8,932 nt of DNA from NCBI GenBank assembly GCA_002367355.1, contig DFBQ01000047.1:1-8932 (forward strand). The letters are read 5' to 3'. The DNA is from Deltaproteobacteria bacterium UBA3076 (GTDB lineage: Bacteria > Desulfobacterota > Dissulfuribacteria > Dissulfuribacterales > UBA3076). This document shows, piece by piece, positions 1 to 7,188 of this stretch. The translations under genes and the position numbers were made by a program. Within the stretch, counting starts at the first letter, position 1, and every line of letters starts with the position of its first letter. The notes under the pieces were generated by a model, which saw only the letters and a list, made by a program, of their open reading frames with translations, was not told the origin of the DNA and made no database searches.

Positions 1-1032
1 TATTTGAGGTTTTGTCACTACGTTGCTGCCCAACTCTGCACCCCGAGCAAAAAAATGTATATGAACATCATTGTTTCCGATAATTTTCCGTTTTACTGAT
101 TTGCGAATACCATTTAAGACATGATCACTGTGAGTCTCCACAACAACCTGAACTCCATGTGCCGCAGCCAGAGCGAGAAACTCTCCAATTCGTGATTGAC
201 CCGCAGGATGCAAATGGGCCTCGGGGTTTTCAACGATCAGCATTGTACTTGGTTCTGCCATGAGTCCTGCTACAACAATCGGTAGAGTGTAACAAATGCC
301 AAAACCCATGTTTGTAGGACGCAGGTAATCGGTCTGTTCGCCATAAACCTTAGTCTCAAGTCTCACACTATCAGCCTTGGTGATGGCTTCTACGTTTAAA
401 GCTATACCGGGTACGATCTGCCGCATCCAAAGCTGCGTCTGATGGGCAAGTGATCGGCTTACCGTACTTTGATCAGTTGGTAAGGCCATAGATGAAATAG
501 GGATAGGGTCACCTCCAAACTCAGATAGGCAATGGGCAGTGTATTCCCCCTTAATGCCCACATCCATGTCTATCTTGGGCGATTCTGCCATCGGGTAAGT
601 TAATCTAGGTCCCAAACGCTCAGCCGTTAAATAGAAAAACCTTGGTGCAAAGGGGCCTAATGGAGGTAAGTCTTCGCCTTTAGAAATACCTTTCATGAAA
701 TGTTGATGAGGGATCTCTTTTTCATAATAAAAGGTCCAACCAAATATCTGCTCTGGATTTGCATTGAAGCATAAAGTAAAGGCTATGCTGTCCTCCTGAC
801 TTCCTCCAAATAAGGCATCTTGGGCCGTACCAATCTTGATCAATTCACCATTTAGGGGAAGCTCATTGTCTTTCAAACTTCCTATGCTAAATGCCTGCCT
901 CAATAACAGCAAGGCTTGCAAAACCGTTGATTTACCTGTGCCATTATTTCCTGCCAAAAGTGTAAGTTTACCAAAAGTTATATTTTGATCCTCAAAGCAC
1001 TTAAACCGTTCGATCCGGAGATAGGAGATCAT
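1..1032 (-). CDS. AAA/RecF-like ATPase of the DUF3696-associated type (COG4938-like), C-terminus cut by window edge
   Basis: The first 344 codons are open from an ATG at 1032 and run off the left edge. The protein begins with a RecF/SMC-like strand (ISYLRIERFKCF) and a Walker A loop, AGNNGTGKST, at residues 27-36. A late Walker B region, MLIVENPEAHLHPAGQS, lies at about 264-280, and a switch/H-loop segment, VVVETHSDHVLNGIR, at about 296-310. This layout, with insertion sequence between Walker A and B and the LHP and THSDH signatures, is that of stand-alone OLD/ABC-like ATPases that often end in a DUF3696 domain; that end would lie outside the window. Its start overlaps the DUF262 stop (ATGA) and has a strong ribosome site, so the two proteins are probably made in fixed ratio and work together. 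The expected role is a nucleotide-dependent sensor or motor for the DUF262 effector, which is inference. The ATPase family call is firm; the function is not. Confidence 0.88.
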   Translation of the reverse strand, partial: MISYLRIERFKCFEDQNITFGKLTLLAGNNGTGKSTVLQALLLLRQAFSIGSLKDNELPLNGELIKIGTAQDALFGGSQEDSIAFTLCFNANPEQIFGWTFYYEKEIPHQHFMKGISKGEDLPPLGPFAPRFFYLTAERLGPRLTYPMAESPKIDMDVGIKGEYTAHCLSEFGGDPIPISSMALPTDQSTVSRSLAHQTQLWMRQIVPGIALNVEAITKADSVRLETKVYGEQTDYLRPTNMGFGICYTLPIVVAGLMAEPSTMLIVENPEAHLHPAGQSRIGEFLALAAAHGVQVVVETHSDHVLNGIRKSVKRKIIGNNDVHIHFFARGAELGSNVVTKPQI

Positions 1033-2171
1033 GATATGGCCTCCTTAATAATATCTAATGTGGTTGAAAACCGCCTATGTACCCTTTTTTTACCACCAGT
1101 ACCCTGGGTGATCGACTGAAAGTAAACATCATCGTTATTCATTTTATCTATAAAGCCATCGATGATTTTGTTTTTATTTTTTAAGAGTTCATTCTCGTCA
1201 AATCCTTCCAAACACACGGACCAGACCTCAAAAAGCGACTTGTTAATTGGATTTCTGGGGTCCGACCTTCCGTACATTTTGCGGAAGGCATATTGACCAA
1301 AAACACTTTCCGAGATCCTCATTGCTCTGAAGAAGGAATTTTCAAGCGCTTCAATCTCATTACGTTTCATTTTGTTAATTGATACCATCGTACTACTTAA
1401 AAATTTATTAAAATCTGATTCTTTGTATTCTGTATATGGTTTGAGGTGGAAGGCACAATAGCGAAGAACGCATTCTCGATCATCCATACGTTTGGTATTA
1501 ATGGAACTAGTAGTTGCTGAAAGAAATTCTTTTGAATCTGCCAATTTCATAAGCAGCTTTGTAGCAAGCCCCTGATAAAGACAGTGTCGAATTTCTTGCG
1601 CCGACAAAACCATACCACCGGTATTAATACGGTAGAAAATGGTGAATTTCACTTCAGGAGGGGTATCAGGTTTGATAACGTATAAATTTAAATGTGTCTC
1701 TTCGATTTGTCGTTGAAAGCTGCGTGGCAGCTCATCGAAATTTTTTCCGTTCAATTGAGCCCCAAGAAATTCAAGATTTTCTAACCGGAGGTCTTTTTTA
1801 TTGAAAAAACGATCCAAAGTCCATAAGCGTTGAAGCCCATCGACTACCAGCCATTCGTTGTCATTTTTGGCATCCAAGTAAAAAGAAGGCAATGGAATCC
1901 TTATCAAGATGGACTCTATCAAGCGGCTCTGGCGCACATCATCCCACACTACTTTGCGCTGAAATTGCGGCTGGAGATTAATTTCTCCCCTTTCAACTTT
2001 TCGCATGACTTGAAATATAGTCATTGGTGTAGGATCAACTTTGATTCTGGCTGGATCGTAGGGCTTTTCAATACGTTCTTCACTTAGGGTATCCTCTTTA
2101 TCATCAATTCCTTTATCAAACTCATATGTATCGCGAGGATTTTGTTCGACTTGTTTATTATCATATGACAT
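1029..2171 (-). CDS. DUF262 (GmrSD N-terminal-like, ParB/Srx-fold) protein
   Basis: This is a complete 380-residue protein. After a charged, probably flexible N-terminus (about 1-45) it has the DUF262 signatures in order: QPQFQRKVVWD (67-77), a helix ending in SILIRIPLPSFYL (87-99), VVDGLQRLWTL (109-119), and FYRINTGGMVLSAQEIRH (179-196). The DGQQR motif of GmrS, SspE and BrxU, tied there to nucleotide hydrolysis and nuclease control, reads DGLQR here. No C-terminal DUF1524/HNH nuclease is visible; the C-terminus is about 170 mostly helical residues ending in a basic KKRVHRRFS stretch. AGGGAG lies 8 nt before the ATG, supporting the start. It is coupled to the downstream ATPase gene by an ATGA overlap and lies 288 bp after hsdS. 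The family call is firm. A role as a defence effector or sensor is inferred from the family and the neighbourhood. Confidence 0.88.
   Translation of the reverse strand: MSYDNKQVEQNPRDTYEFDKGIDDKEDTLSEERIEKPYDPARIKVDPTPMTIFQVMRKVERGEINLQPQFQRKVVWDDVRQSRLIESILIRIPLPSFYLDAKNDNEWLVVDGLQRLWTLDRFFNKKDLRLENLEFLGAQLNGKNFDELPRSFQRQIEETHLNLYVIKPDTPPEVKFTIFYRINTGGMVLSAQEIRHCLYQGLATKLLMKLADSKEFLSATTSSINTKRMDDRECVLRYCAFHLKPYTEYKESDFNKFLSSTMVSINKMKRNEIEALENSFFRAMRISESVFGQYAFRKMYGRSDPRNPINKSLFEVWSVCLEGFDENELLKNKNKIIDGFIDKMNNDDVYFQSITQGTGGKKRVHRRFSTTLDIIKEAIS
1040..1046 (-). promoter_or_regulatory. Shine-Dalgarno site of the ATPase gene inside the DUF262 gene
   Basis: The minus strand reads AAGGAGG, followed by 7 nt and then the ATG at 1032. 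This near-perfect anti-16S match fixes the ATPase start and explains how it is translated although the site lies within the last codons of the DUF262 gene. It is the strongest ribosome site I saw in the window. Confidence 0.8.
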
Positions 2172-2459
2172 TTTGCAGTCTCCCTAATATTTCAGATATG
2201 GTTAAAATCTGTTGAAGCGGGAAGTTATGCGGAAAAGATGAGAGTTCACATGTTTAGAATCCTTGAGTATCCAAATTTAGGATCCATTTCGTATTTTGGA
2301 TTCTTGGTTTTTTCCGGTTTAGGACTCGCACATTAGTTGCAAAGACCCCCCCCAAGGCAGACTTACACACTTCAAAGGCGTTTCGTTTTATAAAGAGTGT
2401 ATCTGTTCCCTATTATTTTTGCAGATGTCATTATAAGTCCCGGTTCAAAAATTTTCTAT
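2172..2459. other. 288-bp spacer between hsdS and the DUF262 gene; probable regulatory region, no gene seen
   Basis: I see no credible coding sequence on either strand. The spacer holds a C8 tract on the plus strand (2346-2353; G8 in the direction of transcription), a perfect TATAAT on the minus strand at 2430-2435 without a good -35, and a dyad cluster at 2256-2304. No convincing terminator follows hsdS: there is no GC-rich stem with a U run on the minus strand. The gap is far larger than the others in this gene string, so the DUF262-ATPase pair may have its own promoter here, but I cannot name one with confidence. Confidence 0.5.
2256..2304. repeat. Nested inverted repeat built from GGAT/ATCC motifs
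   Basis: AGAATCC (2256-2262) is matched by GGATTCT (2298-2304). Inside it, ATCCAAA (2269-2275) is matched by TTTGGAT (2295-2301), and a GGATCC palindrome (2280-2285) lies near the middle. The element is about 85-135 bp upstream of the DUF262 start. It could be a binding site for a dimeric regulator or a leader hairpin. The spacing is irregular, so chance in AT-rich DNA is possible. Confidence 0.4.
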
Positions 2460-3713
2460 CTACACCTCAACCCTGACTTTGCCGGTTAACAAATCGTGCA
2501 TGAGGCCTTTTTTCTGAAGTTTGAGTTTGTCGCTGTATTGCTCTTCGGTGCGAATCCGGGCGTCGTGGGAATCAAGGCACTTCGCAATATTTTTCTGCTC
2601 AGTTAATATGGGCAAACCGATAAAACAGTCCTTTACAATGTTTGTATTCAAATTAGCTTGGGTACCAGTTTGCCCTTGAGACCTAAAATAGGATTGTTTG
2701 GATCTCAGAAAATGAATAAAGAATTCTGGGCACATGAATTCATCATATTGATCAAACACGACAAAACCATCATGAATACAAGCATTCATATCAAGAATGA
2801 TAGGTTCACCAATAGTTGCACATATGCTCATAATGATTTGTCCTGGATATACAGATACACTCTTATTAACACCAGCAGACGATAGATATTGTTCAGTTTC
2901 TTTCAATAGGCCATTAGCTCTAGTAACATCTGAAATGCGTATCCATCCCCTACCTTCCTGAGCAAACCACACTGGATTATCAATTGGTCTTGGGCTAGCG
3001 CCTCGGCGAACACGCGAAATCTTGCCTATCGAAACTACCTGCCACTCCTTAGGTGTCCTCCCCAACGTCGAATCCTTAAACTGCTCAGGGTGGGCTTTTG
3101 GGTCACGGAGTTTGTCGTTTTTATCCAGCCCGCGGGTAAGCAGGTCTTGTAGCAGCCCTTGCTTCATGGCTTTGAGCTTTGAAATCAGCGCTTCGGTTTT
3201 TTGAATGGCCTCGTCTATGGTGTCGAGGATTTCGGCGATGCGGTGTTGTTCGGGGAGAGGTGGATGCGCGATCTTCCAGTTGAGTGTTTCCTTTGGTGGA
3301 AGTCGAACATGACTATTAGTGGTTCCAGTAGCCACTCTTTCAAGTTCACTCCGAAAACATTCGGATTTCATATACCAACTGTAAAATTCGATATCGGCAT
3401 CCTCGTGTATTGGAACATAAAGCATGAACTCGGTTGATGCACATTGTCGAAATTCACCATGAAGATCTCGAACTACGCTAACCCGGGACTTACGGGGATT
3501 CAATTTGGAAACAAGAACACAGGCATGCGATATCAGAAACTTGTTGCTGCCGATAGTATTGCCAAGTTCAACAACAGGACCACCTGATTCGTCCCATGCA
3601 GGAATACTATGGTGGAGAAACGCTTGCTCAGGCTGGGAGGCTGGCAAGCAGCTCGTCGTATCCAAACGAAAGAGAGCCTTTAAGGGAAGCTTATTCCAAC
3701 TCGATTTAGTCAT
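2460..3713 (-). CDS. hsdS: Type I restriction-modification specificity subunit HsdS
   Basis: This subunit recognises the bipartite DNA target for the type I methyltransferase. The protein of 417 residues has the standard two-fold plan: target-recognition domain 1 (about 1-150, with [19 protein letters not shown]), conserved helix 1 (about 151-195, [20 protein letters not shown] to LLQDLLTRG), target-recognition domain 2 (about 210-366, with GWIRISDVT and [16 protein letters not shown]), and conserved helix 2 (about 367-417, [19 protein letters not shown] to [10 protein letters not shown]). The two helices are clearly duplicated copies. The reading frame is open up to an ATG at 3773, but I choose the ATG at 3713: it overlaps the hsdM stop by only 8 nt, has GGGAG 7 nt upstream, and [15 protein letters not shown] is a normal HsdS beginning. 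Both recognition domains look intact, so it should be functional. The target sequence cannot be read from the protein. Confidence 0.95.
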   Translation of the reverse strand: MTKSSWNKLPLKALFRLDTTSCLPASQPEQAFLHHSIPAWDESGGPVVELGNTIGSNKFLISHACVLVSKLNPRKSRVSVVRDLHGEFRQCASTEFMLYVPIHEDADIEFYSWYMKSECFRSELERVATGTTNSHVRLPPKETLNWKIAHPPLPEQHRIAEILDTIDEAIQKTEALISKLKAMKQGLLQDLLTRGLDKNDKLRDPKAHPEQFKDSTLGRTPKEWQVVSIGKISRVRRGASPRPIDNPVWFAQEGRGWIRISDVTRANGLLKETEQYLSSAGVNKSVSVYPGQIIMSICATIGEPIILDMNACIHDGFVVFDQYDEFMCPEFFIHFLRSKQSYFRSQGQTGTQANLNTNIVKDCFIGLPILTEQKNIAKCLDSHDARIRTEEQYSDKLKLQKKGLMHDLLTGKVRVEV

Positions 3714-6345
3714 ACCCCAACTCCCGTGTAAACTCGCTAAGTGCCATGACTGCCTTTTCCCGGTCCTCCTCAATATCCCTCAACGTCACCCGATACTTTT
3801 CCCACCAATTCTCCACCACGGCGACAACTTCCTGGCGATGGGCAGTTACATAACTTTCCAGATGCCCGGCAAGTTCTTCATTGAGAATATCCAGCACCAG
3901 GTCCCTGCAATCATCATCAGAAAGGGCCTCACGGGCTTCATGCAAGCGCTTGATAAATCTCTTTTGAAGTTCCTTGAACCGTTTTTTGGCTCCTTTTAAT
4001 TGGCTGGTTATTTCCACATAGGGTTGGAGTTCTTGTTCCAATTCCCGGATTTTGTTTTCAATAGGCTCCACTTTTTCTGGAAGAGCCTTCAGTTGGGCTT
4101 CCATTTCTACCGTCAATGTATCGTCGCCCTTGTCTTGGTAGTATTTTATGGAGCCCCTTTTACGAACACTTCCGGTCAATGTCTTGATCTGCTTTTTATC
4201 CTCCTTTATTTCATTTTTCAGCTCTTTAATCCGAGCTTTCAATTCTTTTGCGTAATTTGGTTTTTCTCCTTCATCTTCCGAAGGTTCATCCTCTACATCA
4301 TCGGCAAAGTCTCTGCTCTCAAAGGCCTCTTTTTCCTGCTCCAGGCCCACAATATCCTGCCGGGCCTGTTCCTGTTCATCCAGATAATCAGGGATCAACC
4401 TGGTTACCAGGGGATCATCGGCCAGATCAAAGTGATTGCCTCTGGCTTCTTCCATAGCGGCTTCTATGGTGTCCACCCAGCCGTCCACCAATCCCCCAAA
4501 ACCCTGTGCAATGAGGGTTTTTAAATCAAATTTATTTTCATTCCACCATGTGGCAATTACACCTGCGACCTTAAAACGGTCGAGCAATCCCACGGGCACA
4601 AGGTCTGACACAAAGGCATCCAAAAGATCGGTACGCACATTCATGAGGTTTCTGGTCTCAGGCAGATCAACCAGCGATTGCTTGTGTTTTGCCCACCATT
4701 GATGAAATGCTTCCCTCAATTTTGCTTCTTGTTGCCGTATGCCCTTTCCAGCCTCAATCCGTTGTTTAATCTGGCCTCGATCCTTTAGCGCAGAATCAAA
4801 ATCATAGTAGTCCGCATTACGTTCTACGAATATAGTGGAGATCTTCAGGCCGTGGGCATAAAGGAGATCTTTTTTAGCCTCGACTTCGGCCCTGGGAATT
4901 CCACCTAACAGGTGAGCACGGACATCTTGAGGCTCGGGTGGAGGGGCATTGTCCGCATACCGACGGATGTTCAGGTTCCAGTCGTTTGACTTAAGATCAT
5001 TTCTGGAGACAACGGCTGCATATCCGGGGATGTCTTCAAAGGCGTCAAAGGTGGATGTGATCTTTTCAATATGTTCAGGCCTCAGATAGTTCTGTGCCCG
5101 GCCGGCATAAAATTCCGCATCTGCATTGATAAAGAGAATTTTATTCTTTCGTTCCCCCGACTTTGCGCCCCTTGCCCGGCACACCAACACACAGGCGGGA
5201 ATCCCGGTGCCGTAAAAAAGATTAGGCGGAAATCCTATAACTGCCTCCAACAGATCATCTTCGATAATGCCCTTGCGAATCTTTTTTTCAGCGCCAGCTC
5301 GAAATAGGACCCCATGGGGCATAACCGTTGCCATCATGCCGTTTGTTCTCAGGACTGCCAGCATGTGCTGCAAAAACATGAGATCGCCTTTCTTGCCGGT
5401 CTCAGGGCAGAAGCCGTATCTAAACCTTTCGGTGAACTTCATGCCGTCTTTTGAATAATTCTGGCTGAAGGGCGGATTGGTTATGACCCGGTCAAAGCGC
5501 ATCAACTCGCCGCCGTCCAGATGAAGGGGATTTGAGAGGACATCATCATTCTGGATATCTGCATCCGCAATGCCGTGAAGGATCATGTTCATCTTACACA
5601 TGGACCAGACACCGCCGTTGTTGTCCTGGCCGTATAGCCGGAGATTAAAGGGGTTATCCCCATGCTCTTCCACATACTGCTTGGAGTGGATTAACATACC
5701 GCCCGAGCCTGCACAGGGATCATATATGCGCATGCCTTCCTGGGGCTTGAGTATGCGCACCATCAAACGGACCACATCCCTGGGGGTATAGAATTCCCCT
5801 CCCTTTTTGCCTGCTGAATCTGCAAATTGCCCGATAAGATACTCATAGGCAGCGCCAATAAGGTCAGGAAATTCAAAATCAACGTCTCTCAGGCGATATT
5901 TGTTAAAATGATTGATCAGGTCGCGGAGTTTCTGGTCAGGGATTCTTGTTTTCCCCACTTTCCTTTGAAAATCAATATGCCCGAGCACGCCCTCAAGGCT
6001 TCGGTTGTCATGCTCAAGCGCGCTTAACGCCTTATTCAGCTCATCGCCTATGTTGCGGTGCTCATGTTTGATCTTTTCCCACCGTGCCGACTTTGGGACA
6101 AAAAAGGACTTTGCATACCTGGCAGGATCTTCGGCCCGCTTTATTGCCTGTTCTCGTGTTCGGCCTCTGGCAAGGTTGGTTTTTATGGTCTTTTCGTAGT
6201 CTTCATCAAAAACGTCCGAGCACCGCTTTAGAAAAAGCATGCCGAAAATATATTCCTTAAATTCCGAGGCATCCATCTTCCCGCGCAAAATATCAGCGGC
6301 TGCGAAAAGATGGTGTTCAAGCTGGCTTAGTGTGAGTTTTTTCAT
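3706..6345 (-). CDS. hsdM: Type I restriction-modification DNA methyltransferase HsdM (N6-adenine), long form with C-terminal coiled coil
   Basis: With HsdS it would methylate adenine from S-adenosylmethionine. The 879 residues start with the HsdM N-terminal helical domain (about 8-150, with [20 protein letters not shown]). The methyltransferase core follows: [14 protein letters not shown] (183-196), the SAM-binding motif DPCAGSGG (209-216), YGQDNN (238-243) and the catalytic NPPF (290-293). A classical HsdM of roughly 500 residues would end soon after this core. Here about 400 more residues follow: a region rich in W and hydrophobic residues (about 510-635, with [12 protein letters not shown] and [16 protein letters not shown]), an acidic linker (about 672-695), a long Lys/Glu coiled coil (about 696-800) and a helical tail. 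I recall this extended form from other type I loci, so it is a variant rather than a fusion artefact. The start has no good Shine-Dalgarno sequence and lies directly after the palindrome at 6353-6436. No hsdR is in view. Confidence 0.95.
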   Translation of the reverse strand: MKKLTLSQLEHHLFAAADILRGKMDASEFKEYIFGMLFLKRCSDVFDEDYEKTIKTNLARGRTREQAIKRAEDPARYAKSFFVPKSARWEKIKHEHRNIGDELNKALSALEHDNRSLEGVLGHIDFQRKVGKTRIPDQKLRDLINHFNKYRLRDVDFEFPDLIGAAYEYLIGQFADSAGKKGGEFYTPRDVVRLMVRILKPQEGMRIYDPCAGSGGMLIHSKQYVEEHGDNPFNLRLYGQDNNGGVWSMCKMNMILHGIADADIQNDDVLSNPLHLDGGELMRFDRVITNPPFSQNYSKDGMKFTERFRYGFCPETGKKGDLMFLQHMLAVLRTNGMMATVMPHGVLFRAGAEKKIRKGIIEDDLLEAVIGFPPNLFYGTGIPACVLVCRARGAKSGERKNKILFINADAEFYAGRAQNYLRPEHIEKITSTFDAFEDIPGYAAVVSRNDLKSNDWNLNIRRYADNAPPPEPQDVRAHLLGGIPRAEVEAKKDLLYAHGLKISTIFVERNADYYDFDSALKDRGQIKQRIEAGKGIRQQEAKLREAFHQWWAKHKQSLVDLPETRNLMNVRTDLLDAFVSDLVPVGLLDRFKVAGVIATWWNENKFDLKTLIAQGFGGLVDGWVDTIEAAMEEARGNHFDLADDPLVTRLIPDYLDEQEQARQDIVGLEQEKEAFESRDFADDVEDEPSEDEGEKPNYAKELKARIKELKNEIKEDKKQIKTLTGSVRKRGSIKYYQDKGDDTLTVEMEAQLKALPEKVEPIENKIRELEQELQPYVEITSQLKGAKKRFKELQKRFIKRLHEAREALSDDDCRDLVLDILNEELAGHLESYVTAHRQEVVAVVENWWEKYRVTLRDIEEDREKAVMALSEFTRELGYD
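3721..3725 (-). promoter_or_regulatory. Ribosome binding site that decides the hsdS start
   Basis: GGGAG on the minus strand lies 7 nt before the ATG at 3713 and within the last codons of hsdM. It favours this start over the in-frame ATG 60 nt upstream and implies coupling to hsdM translation. Confidence 0.6.
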
Positions 6346-6352
6346 AAGTCTT

Positions 6353-6436
6353 TTTAGACAGGATAGACAGGATTAACATGATGGTTTTATTGGCAAACCG
6401 GTCATAAATCCTGTCTATCCTGTTGTCCTGTCTAAA
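6353..6436. repeat. Long imperfect palindrome of ACAGGAT units in the radC-hsdM gap
   Basis: A perfect 17-bp inverted repeat (6358-6374 against 6407-6423) encloses a 32-nt loop. The arms extend outwards: TTTAGACAGGA at 6353-6363 is repeated in inverted form by TCCTGTCTAAA (6426-6436), but the right arm carries 8 extra bases, as if one ACAGGA unit had been added. Each arm is itself a small tandem repeat (TAGACAGGA then TAGACAGGATT). The right arm covers the radC stop codon and the left arm ends 7 nt before the hsdM ATG. There is no U run after the stem on either strand, so it is not a standard terminator. It resembles a dispersed intergenic repeat or REP-like element. Confidence 0.85.
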
Positions 6437-7160
6437 TTTGTCCTATCGTAAAGATCTCCGGGCATTGCTGCCTCATGCTTAAAAATCCGTCATTGCCCAC
6501 AATAACATGATCCAGAACCGGAATATCAACAGCCATGCACGCATTCACGAGTGATCTGGTCAATTCGATATCTTCCTGGCTGGCTTTGGCCGGTCCGGTG
6601 GGGTGATTATGTGCAAAAATAAGGGCTGAAGCCTTTTTCCTTAAGGCCGATTCTATCACTTCACGAGTATAAATGGCTGATTCATCAACAGTCCCGCGGA
6701 ACAGGACCTCTTCTGCAATCAGGTGCTTGGACCTGTTGAGATGGAGGAGTCGAAATTCCTCACGCGATAGATTGCTCATGGACGCCCTTAAATATTCAAA
6801 CAAATCTTGGGGATTTTCGATAATGTTGATTTTTGCCAGCGGCTGCCTGAGCTGGCGTTTCACAATTTCCATAGCAGCTAATATATGAGCTACTTTTGCC
6901 TTTCCTATTCCCTTAATTTCTAACAAATTCTCCTGAGTTGCCGTCATCAACCCATGAAGCCCGCCAAACGTGTCTATCGTCTCCCTGGCGAGAGCAATGG
7001 CATTCTGCCCTTGCCTGCCGGTTCTCAGCAGGATAGCCAATAACGCGGCATCACTCAAAAATCCCGCACCTTTCTCCAAAAGCATCTCCCTGGGCCTATC
7101 CTCTTCGGGCCAGTTTTTAATGTGAAGATGCTCTTCTGTGGATTTGCGTTCGCTGCTCAT
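6432..7160 (-). CDS. radC: RadC family protein (UPF0758, JAB/MPN+ metalloprotease-like domain)
   Basis: This is a complete 242-residue protein. The N-terminal part holds the family opening IKNWPEEDRPRE (14-25) and a helix-hairpin-helix stretch with EIKGIGKAKVAHILAAMEI (about 81-99). The C-terminal JAB domain (about 112-240) has the metal-binding signature HNHPTGPAKASQED (184-197), with His184, His186 and Asp197 as likely zinc ligands, followed by a typical VLDHVIVGNDGFLSM ending. Despite the name, the family is not shown to do DNA repair in general; its biochemical role is unsettled, and members are common in mobile and defence islands. It sits 28 nt after the upstream ATPase gene and 86 nt before hsdM, on the same strand, so co-transcription is likely. 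The Shine-Dalgarno is weak (GAAAGA, 11 nt away). The stop codon lies in the flanking palindrome. Confidence 0.95.
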   Translation of the reverse strand: MSSERKSTEEHLHIKNWPEEDRPREMLLEKGAGFLSDAALLAILLRTGRQGQNAIALARETIDTFGGLHGLMTATQENLLEIKGIGKAKVAHILAAMEIVKRQLRQPLAKINIIENPQDLFEYLRASMSNLSREEFRLLHLNRSKHLIAEEVLFRGTVDESAIYTREVIESALRKKASALIFAHNHPTGPAKASQEDIELTRSLVNACMAVDIPVLDHVIVGNDGFLSMRQQCPEIFTIGQI

Positions 7161-7188
7161 TTTTAAAAAAATCTTTCAGTGGTACTGA

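Noticed and set aside
3714..3773. Longer HsdS start at the ATG at 3773
   Set aside because: It would overlap hsdM by 68 nt, adds 20 residues unlike an HsdS N-terminus, and has no better ribosome site than the ATG at 3713.
3505..4524. Long plus-strand open frames opposite hsdS and hsdM
   Set aside because: They are antisense shadows of strongly supported genes and have no family resemblance of their own.
6353..6436. The radC-hsdM palindrome as a transcription terminator or CRISPR repeat
   Set aside because: There is no U run on either strand, and two inverted arms with one loop are not a repeat-spacer array.
7166..7188. Possible intrinsic terminator between the DUF4143-type ATPase gene and radC (TCAGT-ACC-ACTGA then a T7 run on the minus strand)
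   Set aside because: The stem is only 5 bp with a 3-nt loop and low GC, and the T run is offset by several bases; too weak to call.
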